Part shown: piece after piece, positions 48,701 to 60,910 of the stretch
Position numbering within the stretch: position 1 is the first letter of the stretch
How the letters are laid out: each line of letters begins with the position of its first letter
Source of the DNA: Echinometra lucunter
Lineage: Eukaryota > Echinodermata > Echinoidea > Camarodonta > Echinometridae
DNA: 64,000 nucleotides
Reading direction: 5' to 3'
Assembly: GCA_029962745.1 (NCBI GenBank)
Contig: CM057156.1
Coordinates: forward strand, 29,634,647-29,698,646
The notes under the pieces: generated by a model
Told to the model about the DNA's origin: nothing
Databases searched by the model: none
The model's input: the letters and a program-made list of their open reading frames with translations, nothing else
Program-made: the position numbers and the translations under genes

Positions 48701-50942
48701 GAAATAAGCCCTGGACAGATGCTGCAGGAGCAGATTACAAATGTCACCTTATAATCAGTCCGCATGGTGATCGAAACTTCCGTAGCTCTCCATCTGTTGC
48801 CCCTATTGCCTCTGAGGATCCAGTGAGGCTCGGCAGATCCCAGGCTGGACACCTGCTCCGTGGCATCCAGGAGATAGACAGCCAATGAGTCAACAGCCAT
48901 GCCAAACATGTGGTACCAGAACACCAAGCAATGGGCCTCTTCGTCAGAGGGTACACCTCGCAGGGTAGGGGTGATCAGTCGAACCTTCTGGTTTCGACCC
49001 AGCGGTGTGGCCTCCATGAAGACGTAATGCCCTGAAAGAATGGATAATGAAATGGATGGCCAATTGTCAAAAAAGAGATGGGAAAACAGTTGAAATATAT
49101 AAATTATAACCCACACTTTTTTCCATATCATTTTTATTAAAGATTTCATTCAAAATAGATTAATACATAAAATCGATATGAATACAAATCTTCAATCTTC
49201 ATTTCGTTTTCACAATATAATTTGAAAAGTGAAATAGATATTCACAAATCAATGAGCAAAGAAAAAATAGAATGAATTCAGAAATCCCATCTAAAAAAAA
49301 CATACACATACACTCACACACACACACCCACAATTTCAAACGGTCCCCCAATTGCAGTGTGTGTTCATGACTTGGTCCCCAAATTGCATGGAAGACGCAT
49401 GCAAAGGCACCCGCCCTCACATAGACACAGTGTCGATTCACAAGACACATGCACATCGACTTAATTTCCGAAATTCCACGTTCGCATATGAAAGCATGAA
49501 ACCTTAGAAATATCAATACATTAACACTTTATATCAACCCATCTGCAAACTTAAAGTGATCAATGGAGGACACGTTGGAAAGCGAGAACATTTTCAATAG
49601 GGAGAGAATCCAAGGCCCAATGTGTTAAAGTTTAACGCGAAGGACACATTTTTTTTTCAGACAAGCGTAAAACAGAAGTTTGACCAAGTATTCAAATGGA
49701 CAAGTATTTTTGAACAGCTCTCACACAATGCACGAAATGAGATTTTCCCGAAATGCAGTGGGTTATCAATGACCTTTCTTCACAAATTACATTTTGTTGT
49801 CACTAATCACTACACTAGAAAATTCTTTTGAGGAGGAGGTATTTCCTTTGATATTTAATATTTAATGGGTGTGTTTTTTTTTCTTTCTTCTATTTTATTC
49901 GTATTTCCACCTCCTCGAGAATTAAAATGATAACTGCCTCTCTGCTGCCATGTTGATTTTCTAGTTCTAACATTAAATGTAACACGATATAATGCGACAA
50001 ATGAGACTTTGCCCTGGAATAAGATATTTCCAAAATTATGCTATGACCTCACACTTTTCTTTAAAACAACACATAGACGACATACGAAGTGGCAATGGAA
50101 ACATCTCCGTATGAAGTTCAATACCCGAGCGACTTATTTCTTATGAAAACCACATCCCTCCCGAATTATAAATTCGATTTTATTGACATCCTACTGAAAT
50201 AAACGTTCACGTTCAATTTCATATGTTTCATAATTACGATACAATTTCGTGTGGTTTATATTTTTGTTTGTTTGTAATTCTTTAGGTTTATTACCCCTGC
50301 ATGGGAATTGCAGCCGACTATTAAAAAATCCACTATATTGACTAGATGGAACATACCACGGTAATCAAACTTTCAGTTTATGATTTAAGAGCAAAGAGTG
50401 TAAATATTGGTGTATCTAGAGACTGATAATCGAGCAGGGGCAGATCCATGGGGGCCGCATCGGGCGCGCCCTCCCCCTTTTGAAACCCATCGCCTCCACC
50501 CCCTTCTGAAACCCAGCGATCCCCTTTTTTAATTCGAGGAAATTTTTTTCTTTTTCTTTCTTTTTTTTTTTTTTTTTTTTGCTTATCAGCGAATGTGTGG
50601 GGTAAAATAGACACATGAAAATGCCGAGGACCTTTTTTTTTTCTTTCTTTGCTTGTCAGAAAATTTATCGGGCAAAACAGACACTGAACAATCCTATCAC
50701 CCTCCCGTCTTTTGAAAAATACTGGATCCGGCCCTGATCAGAGGATTGCGCGTGTTTTTCGAACAAGGGTAGAGCCGGGCTCTCCTCGCCTAAGACCGAA
50801 TGAAATACCCCCCCCCCCCCCCCACCCATCCTTGGAATACGGTCATAGGCCATACACCTGTTCTGTCACTATACCCTTATATTCCCTTTCTACTTTCCAT
50901 CTTTATCTCCCCTCTCCCCTCTCCTCCATCTATTCCCCCCCC

Positions 50943-50979
<37 letters not shown>

Positions 50980-53900
50980 TCTCACACACACGCTCTTCTC
51001 TCACTCCTTCCTCTCCTTCATCCCCCTCAATCTCTCTCACTCTCTCTCTCTCGCTCTTTCTTTCTCTTTCTGGTACTGTACCTGAATTGTTCTGGAACGT
51101 ATGGTCAAAGGAAGGTCCAGTATAGAAGCTATCTGTCTTGCCACTCGCAAATACCAAATCACCATCATCAGTTTCGTCTTGAATGAATCCGCATAGGTCA
51201 GGACTTTCAAATGAACACTGAAACTCATCTGAAAAAATAAAAGATGAAAATCGTCATTGTTTTCATTATCAATTACTTATATTTATACACAGTGAACAGT
51301 ATGGATTTAGCAGAATGGTATAATTAAAAAAAAACCTTAAGTGCATTGAGGGCCACAAATGCAAAGGACCATTTTGAAGTACCTTAGTTTTTTGAGAAAA
51401 AAAAAATTATACCTCGCTTACCAAATGGATGTGGATCAACTTGAAAAAGTTTAATGATTGAACAAGGTTCATTCGACCTAGCAACATTAATATCAGCTTT
51501 TGTGTGCAATGTAAGATTCACAAAATCTACTGGTAATTTTGAATAGTGGAATCAAATAGCTTGTGACTAAGGAGACAAACTAACATACTTATTAGGCTCT
51601 TATTTGTCATAGACATTTTATCGTTGAGTGTGATTGGTTTTCTTTGTCAAAATAAGAAGAAACAAACGCAAAAAGAAATGTTTACCACTAGGACAGGCAG
51701 AGTTGAGGACCTGAACATCGTCGATCGCAATTTCGCCTCCGATTGCATTGTCACTGGTTGCTTCAAATGTTATCTGAAAATTATAAATGATGTTCTTGAG
51801 TTTAGTTCATTAACATGTGCATCGACTATTAAGATATAGAATCTATATGAAATGTGATTTAGGTAACAATATAAACCATGAGTTTGTAGTTTTTTCACTC
51901 ATTAAGCATGTTAAAAGATTGATACCTTCATAGTAGTTTTACGTTACTCCTTCACTATTTAATGTTTTTGTTAAGTCTCTGGATAAAATGCTGTTGTTTT
52001 TGGATCTTCGTGTACACTTTGGACCTACACTTTCGTCAAAGTCTGACTCGAAAAGAAGTCCTGTGAAACAATTATTAAACAGAGCATATTGTCTTGATAT
52101 CTTTCAGATTTGATCATTAATCAATCATTAAAAAATCCAAGCGCCTTGAAGTAGGCCCAACATTCACAGACAATCAGAAAGTTATAATTTTTGAACAAAG
52201 TTTTCGGCATTACTCCTTGCGTTAAAGATCGTATGTTCGATTTGTAATGAAAATCACAAGTCATAAAAAATCGGAACCAGCGGGATTCATTTACAATCAG
52301 AAAGTTAGTTTTCAAATCTATATGCAAGACATGAGCATATCGTATCAAAAGTTTACCACCTATTTTTAACTGATTTTTACCTGATATTCCCTTCCGATAG
52401 GTAATAGATTCGCCATGCCGCGATTCCATCCTTGACCTTTGTCCCCACTCTGCTCATCTACGACCACTGACGTCATATTGAGCCCAGTACCAGATTTGAC
52501 CCTGACCATAAGTGACCCCGGTGTGATTCCGGTCATGTAGTAGTAGTACTTCACGCAGCGGTTGGAACCGCTGGCCGGTAGGGTGGGACTGTAGAGCTCG
52601 GCCTTGCTACCGCTTCGCCAGCTAACCGTGTTGACGAACATAAAGTGTCCTGATAAAGGTATTTATGAATTTATATGTTATTTGATAATAAATTGGGCAT
52701 CCATTTTAAAGAACAGTTCTTGGCAAGTGTTTTGGATAAGTAGAGATCTATCTTCGTTTGTTCCCGACAGTTACTTTCTAATAAAGACTGGTATATGAAT
52801 AGGGTTAAGACTGGTATTTACTTAGGCTTCAATGACATTTTCTAGTTTGGCAAGCACAATCATTTCAAGTAGAGTATAAAGCAGAATCAGCATATGGATA
52901 TTGTACTTGGAATCTTGTCACCCACACTTCCGACCAATATCCTTATCTTCTACGTTGCTCTATATCAACCCCCTTTTGGATCAATGACAAAAGGTAGAAC
53001 TGCAAAGATACCATGTTAGATTGCAAATTTCGTGTAAACAAAAAGTGCTGAATCACTTTCAAAATTGCACCGGCAGCACAATGTCAGGTGATACGGGTGG
53101 AAGAAAAATTTTATCCTAATTATTCATCGTTAAATTCATCTGAAAATGCTAAATATTAGCAACGTCGACAAACAATTTTGTCTTAATTATCTGTAAAGTC
53201 ATCTGAAACTTCAAAATGTTAGCAACGTGGATAACGTGGTCATGAGATAAGGCGACAATCATTACGGCAATGAAATTATAATTATGATTATCGATAAAGA
53301 GCTGTAATAATCTATTGATGAAAAAATGAATGAAAGACTGAAACAAACATTTTAGAAAGTAAAAAGGACATATAAACAATAATGCATTGAACCCACCTGT
53401 TGACGTTGTAGTCGAATGATCGACCGCTGGTCCGTTCACATGCATCTGATTTCTCCCTGTCCTCCACTGCCAATCATACTGGTCTATCTGACTCTGTATG
53501 AACCCTCCTAACGATGAATTCTCAAAGTTCTCATTAAGCAATATCGGCTGAGAATTTTCTGTAACCAAATATGAATTTCAATTCAAAGTTTCAAATAGAT
53601 ATTTAATTATTTAAATGAAACAACATAACTGTAAACATATGACACATTCGGTTATTCAAATTATTGTAAATGTAGTAAAATATATGATATTCTTAGACTC
53701 ATTTTGAAATCAGCTTAACTGATTCGGAGGCATCCTGTCGCGATTCACTGATATAGGATTAGAATTAGGATTGTCACTGGGTCTGAGGCTAGTGCCATAC
53801 TTATATGGTTATCGGTTATAGGTTACACTGTAAAAAAAAATTACCGTAAAAACTACGGTGGAAAGTCGTGCAGCAAGTTGCCACCCAATTACCGTAATTA

Positions 53901-56900
53901 TTACTGTATATTACGTAATGATTACCGTTATTTTAACGGTAAAATGAAATCAAATGGGCCAACCGTTAAAATAACGGTAATTATTACGTAATATACAGTG
54001 GTTAGCGGTAATTTAGAATACAGTCCAACCGTAAAAAATTACGGTGGAAAGTCGTGCAGCAAGTTGCCACCCAATTACCGTATTTTTTACGGGTAATTTT
54101 TTACAGTGTACTAGAAGTTTACCGTTATGTCTATATAATGGAAGTTTAGATTTCGGTTAACGTACAACAATGATGCAGTGTTATTGTCGCCGGAGCACAC
54201 GTGTACACCATTTGAATTTCATTTTGTCTGTTAATATGAAATTACCATATCATAAATTGCATCTTGTTTTTTATTGTGTTCTCACTAAGAGTTTATTTGT
54301 AATTTTTGTCCTTTTTTACCATGACAATGTTTCGCAATTCGGGAACATACCGCCATGAAGGGAATTTTGTGAATAAAACCACTGAATTGAATCAAGGAGT
54401 TTAAACTCTTGGATTAAATTGAATTGAATTGAATAGTACGTGTTGTACAACTGACAAGGCATGCTGAAGAATTTCTATAAAGACCTATTTGAATTATTAT
54501 TATATCCGACCGTATAACATGTATAATAAGTCACGCTATCATTTATCAGTACAGACAAGAAACTCGATAATTACAATGATTACACAGCTCTTACGAGTTT
54601 ATAATGACTCAGATTATTTGTTCTCGCCGGCTTCTCCTGACAGATTGATTCGGACAAAGATTACAAGGTATATCACAGAAGTACAGCTGTCATTTCACTA
54701 CCTGTTCATTGTTGAGTCACCCACAAAACCTTGCTGTTATACCTTAGTCACAGCGTCAAATAGACTTTCCACCAACTCAAAACCGATCGATCGTTGCCTG
54801 TTTGGAGGAATATAATCATTTTGATTCAGTCTGTTGTCGGTTAGGAATGGGTTGGTTTGACTGGGGCTTCAGTCACATCGTCAAACAGACTTCACACCAG
54901 CTCAAAACTGATCGATAGTTGGCCCTTTGATGTAATAGGTTTTCTCTCTCTCTCTCTCTCCTTCTGATGTCGTTCTGATAGGTATGACTGGTTCACATCC
55001 ATCAGAGTTCGATATTATACTAAAAATGTGACAGTTTTTAATTCATGGGTGCTCCTTATATCTACCTCTTCTATTTTCTCTCTTCGTCGGCATAATCTTG
55101 CAAGGGGCTTTACGTCTCAATCTATGTTATTCAACTACCATTTCCATTTTGCGATCGAGCAAAGCGATAGGGCAAAATCTTGGCCACTGTCGTTTAGTAA
55201 ACATCGATCCACTGATGGTGCGTGGTATACTGTGAACCACGTACGCATTACGACATTTTCATCCAGTTGTTTAAAAGAAATGACAATTTTCTTAGTGGGA
55301 GGTGGAAGTGTAACAAAATTGGAAATATTCCCTGTCTGCTTATACAATCTCCTAGAAATATACAGGGCATTTCAAGCTGACCCGTCTGGAAATTACATTA
55401 AAATCATAAGGACAAGGGCACCTGTTTATATCTGCATATACCCTTGACATTAAAACTAAATCTCTCTCTCTCTCTCTCCTATTTGCTCCACCTCCCCTTT
55501 CAACCAAAGTTAGCATACACAATAGAAACGGTCGTGCTAATAGGTGACTTGCTAAATCGACTTACTCCTGTTGATGGTAAAACAAGCCACCTTTCTGACA
55601 ACATTAACAGATATTATTCAAAACACCCATTTAATTTGATCATTGAAATTCAAGCCACACTTGCAGGGCTGCCAAGGTTTCCACCCAGCAATGTCTGCCT
55701 TGAAGTAACAATATTCCGATCTCTCGTGGGGCACATCACATTATTCATAATGCGCCTCAGTGCAAAGAACTTTGAAGAACATTATACACAGGCTTTAGCA
55801 AAATACTGTCATTTCAACGTTCAGTCTTTTTTTAATAATTCATTTGTGCAAATTATCCTTTTGTTTCACGTTTATCGATAGCTACATCCATCGTTTGTAA
55901 TCCAGAATTCAAATCCCGATTTTTACAGTATACTATAACTTCAATAACCCCCTATTATTACGTAATATTAATTACTACTAAAATTCATTTCAAAGTATTA
56001 GCATGAATAATTGGAGTTTGTATGACAAACTGGTATGAATTATGATTCTAAATTGTTTATTGTATCGCAACGTTCGCCTTTTTTTATTTATGTATGTTAT
56101 GCATGTATTTTGGCTTGTTATGCAGTTATGAGCCCTGACTCGACAAGTCAAATAACCTGGTGTATAATGTCAGCAAGACCTTTATACGAAACGAAAGACT
56201 TGATCAAACAAACTGATTAGAAGTATACTTTTTAGCATCATGCTTTTTAGCTTAAATTTCTTGTCCTGACAGAAAACCTAGGAGGACTGTTTATTGGATA
56301 AAAAGAAAAGAACGTTCATATGAACACAGGGGAACTAATATTCCAGCAACATTGTACAGGAATCTACGTGTCTTGATTACAGAACAGGTGCATAAACAAA
56401 CTTGAATGCTTATTATAGTTGTGCAAGAGGTTCAACGTCTTGTACAATCCCGTTTGGATTTTAATGTCACAGATTTTATCCGTGGAAGGATTAGTAAGAA
56501 TATAAGCAGTCTCTGAAGATCTATTTATAATTTATAATGTATTGATAAGTCTCTCGAGTAAAATTGTCAGAATGTGAATATCGTGTTAAATCATATTTCA
56601 GCTGGTTTCCTTGTAAAAATTATGCGAGGAAATGTTTTAAACACATCAATAAGACTTGGAAATCATTCGCTGTTCTTTAAATCATCTTCATATTTCATTC
56701 ATTCATAGAGTTCGACGGGGTTACAAAATAAAATGATATTAAAAAAATTTACCGACGATTGTGAATTCGTCTATACACAACTGCACAATGGATCACGCCA
56801 CGCCCCCTAGTTTGGGTAACTTGTGTTTTGGTTACCTTTGTATTCAAACAAGTACAAAATCAACTTGTACCGATCATAAATTTGACAAAAATAATATGCT

Positions 56901-59900
56901 CTATTAACTTCCACAACATAATTCTCTATATTTCACAAGAAACTGGGGTTTTTAGTTAGTAGCCCCAGCGGTGGTTGTGAAAAGTTTCAGGGGGAAAATT
57001 ATGCTTTAATCCAGTGGATAAAAAGGGAGGTATATGATAGTCCTCTTGGAATGAGCCCCTCCTCATTAACACCTAACTACATTTCACATCCTATCTGCTG
57101 GGATGCAACGACATACGATACGGGGGCATCCCCTCATCATGGAATAGGAAAGAAAGAAAAAGAGGACAAGGAGAGGAGAGGGTAAAAGGCTGGTGATAAG
57201 AACAGTCCCTTCCCCAAGCTTCTTATATTGATAGCCTAGTATTCTACACTTGATATTTCAGGCTCTTCATTTACGCACCAACTTTGCATATTAGAGTCGC
57301 TGGGATGTGTAAAATCTGATCAGCTCATTTTCCCTTGCTCATTTCAATATGGCAATGTCATATCACGATGACGCTAGCTCTCTTCTTTCGAAACTGACGC
57401 GCCTCTCTAAAGTAATCAAGGGACAATAATTTCATTCCACTGATGTACATATTAAACTCTTTCCTTGTATCATTCTGAGTTGATGAATAACTGAATAATC
57501 AAAAGCAGATTTACAATAATGATTGCCTTTCTTAGCACTTTTGGTCAGATTCGTGTATGATAGTGGTTTACTTCAAATACAACTTCAGTCTTGGATATAT
57601 TTTCCCGACATGATAAAGTGTTCTCAAGAATGGCAAGTGGCCCACATTGCTATATGAAAATTGTAAAATGAAAAACAAAAACAAACAAAAACAAACAAAT
57701 GTCAAAAAATAATTGCTCAAGACATTGCCACGCGGTGTCGATCATGATAACATTATGTCAGTATATACCTCAGAAGCTCATGACTTAAAGGAGATATTCA
57801 GATTAAAGACTTCTCAATTCAATCCCAATTCTTAACCCGTTGACTGCTAAAATATGTTAACAGGAACCACCCAGTCTCCCAGCGTAGGCAATGCGTTTAA
57901 CTGAGCAGGACGTTAATAACTGCAAGATTTTTCCTTCAAATAGCTGATAATAATATGGGTTCGTCTTCTCCTCTCTCGTTGATTTGACACTGAATGTTAA
58001 AGTGGCTCACATTTCTATTTATATCTGTAAATTCGATTAGCTGTTCAACATTTCCCGAGTAAAATAGGGTAGAGAGTGCGCGTTATCCATATCTTAATTT
58101 CATAAACCTGATCGAGGAAAAGTTCAAATCTTGTACTTCACTCCAGGAATATCTAGAGTAGAATTTTTCTCAATTTTCTAGATCTTCCCTGTTTTGAGAT
58201 GATGTTATGACAAGTCTACGTGATGTCATTGAAGGGAGGGTTGTCGTTAAACTTTCGACAAACCAACTTGACAAAGGGAATCATGTGCAGCTATAAATTC
58301 AAGTGTCAAGATTTGACGTCTGAAATTACTGTTCAAGAATGATGTATTGTTTTGGATTTGAACTATAATTTGAAACATAAGCTACTTTTTAAAGTGCGAT
58401 ACATCATCGGTAACTTGGGAACAGAGTCAACGCGTTTTACCGCCAACGCATGATACTCATGATAGTACAGAATAATCCTGTTTGCGGGATCGTCTTTCCC
58501 TCTACATGCTTCATGTCACTACATAAGGTTGTCACCTAGCCTCTCCTGAGGGAGAGAGTTATGTGTCGCACAACCTCTTTACAAAGGCCACCTGTTTAAA
58601 GGGGACGCTTTTTAAATTTCACTGCTCTCTTTTACAGACAAGCTTTACTGCAGATGTAGGGATCTATTATGCATGCAAGGAATCTATTAGAAGTATAATA
58701 TACACGTGCAGTTATGAGTGGATACGCAAAAAAAGTATGCATGCCTAGCTGATGCAAGTCAATCACCCCTCCCTCTCACAATGAGTAAACCTGAAGTGTA
58801 GACGAGAATGGTTACCGCAGAGAGAGAGACGAATTGATCTAATAATGTGCTTACAGAAATTTATTAGGTAACCAATTTCTATTTTTACACAAAGCTTAAT
58901 CCTGATACCTAACATCCTCGCGACGATGTCGTGGTGAATATTTTATTTGAAAAAGTACATGGGCTGATGGACGAAACTTTTATCTGAGAAACATTGTGGT
59001 TTGAAATCATGGGGAAGGAGAGAAGAAACGTCCGTACAAAAAAAAAAATCACCAATCAAAATGAACAAAGAAAGTCAACAAAAAGCACAAGATCAATTAG
59101 GAATGAGAGAAAAGGGAATTAATATCATTACCATATTTAGAAATTGTACACAAAAATAAGACAGACACTAAGCAAAACTGAATTTACATCAGAGCGTGTA
59201 GGTTGAAGGTCATGTTCAGAAAGGCTTGATGGCCATTTAACTGGTCTAGAAGGTGACTACCAGGTTAAGATATTAACCAGGCCGTCCATACTACTCTCCT
59301 TGCCCTCTATACTGATCTAGGTCATCATCAAGTTCAACCGTTCAACACAATGACCTGATGATAACTGAGCTAGATTTTAACTTTTGAAAATAGATGCAGC
59401 AAAAGTATCAGTCCAAACGGTGATGGGAATGGAATCTGCAAATCTTTCATGTGGATAAAACGCTTTTCCACAAAAGTAAACATTTACGCCCCCCCCCCCC
59501 CACACACACACACAAAATTAATAATAGAGATGAGTTTACAAAATACTCTGAAAGTTTTAGGTTCCTGTAGTGCATAACCACATTCTTCTTCTTCTTCTTC
59601 TTCTTCTTCTTCTTCTTCTTCTTCTTCTTCTTCCACTTCCTTTCCTTTTTCCTTTCTCGCCTGTTACAATGGTGCGTTCGTACAGCCGACATGTTTTACG
59701 TGGGTGAGTAGACAGTTCTTTATTAGGTTTATTCAATTACTCGTTAGCTCCCACGACAAGGGATGTACAATCAGGTGCATGTTACTTCTGATTGTGCATT
59801 ATATGATGTGCACGGGCCAAAAAACAATAGTTATATAGATAACAGGGAAGAATATAGTAAAACAACAACAACAACAAAAAATGATATGCAGAATGATATG

Positions 59901-60876
59901 CAAATCAATAAATTATCAAATACCAGCTTTAACATTCATTCTACTTCGCAAGAAGTGCCTTCGACATTTCTTCTGCAAAGAACAAAGGAAGATTCTCAAA
60001 TGTTAAAGTCCATCATGTTTATAAAACGAGAAATAATATAGACTGGATTAAGAATGTTAATGTTTAAAATATGAGTTTTTAAAATGGAAATAGCATTTAT
60101 TATTATGCCATAGAACCTGTTTAAAAGTGGATGTTAAATCTACACCACGTTTGAAAAAAATATAAGCAGCTTTTGAAAATATCTATTGACCCCTTCCATT
60201 TCCACCTTCCATATTCATGCCTTAAAGGGCTCCTTGCCAAAGAGTTCTTGGGACCGGTACGACTTTGACTTAAAGGGGGAAAACCGTCAATAAAATCTTA
60301 TAAACAACTTCCTCCTGAAAAAGAAAAACTTTCGGAAGTTGCAACTGTGAGTCGCCCTTTACGTGGTGTGTCATTTAGTGTAGGCTTACTATAATAGACC
60401 GGAGTTGTGACTCATGAGTCTGTGTTGTGTCCAAAATGAGAAGGCTAAACGAATTATCATTAATCCAAAGATTGACTGCAATATGCAATACACCCTTACT
60501 ATCAAATCCCTTCCCCTTAGAATTCAGCTTTGTTCTTACATTTTCACAAATAAGTACAAGAGTTTCCTCATCATTATAAGATAGCGGGAGTGGTTAAAGG
60601 TGTTAGTCAATATGTTTCGAAAAAATGCTGCAACGAAATATCTATCAAAAGTAATTGACTATCTACAGAAACAAAAAGAAACGATAAAAATGAACACACT
60701 GAGAAATATTTGCCTCCAAAACAAAATTTTTTGTGGATAATATTTGCTAATTACATTCTTCTCAAGGTTAAAACACAGAGAAAACAAAAGAAAAAAAACC
60801 AAGAAATTGAGTTTTCTTTTAAAGCATTAAACGATCGTCGTCTGCAGGAACCTTTCCAGTATACCCACTCAAGCAC

Positions 60877-60910
<34 letters not shown>

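Noticed and set aside
55028..55881. Two 139- and 145-codon frames in the large MAM intron
   Set aside because: No domain, no membrane or catalytic motif, and CT tracts at the border. They could be remnants of a mobile element, but I cannot support that.
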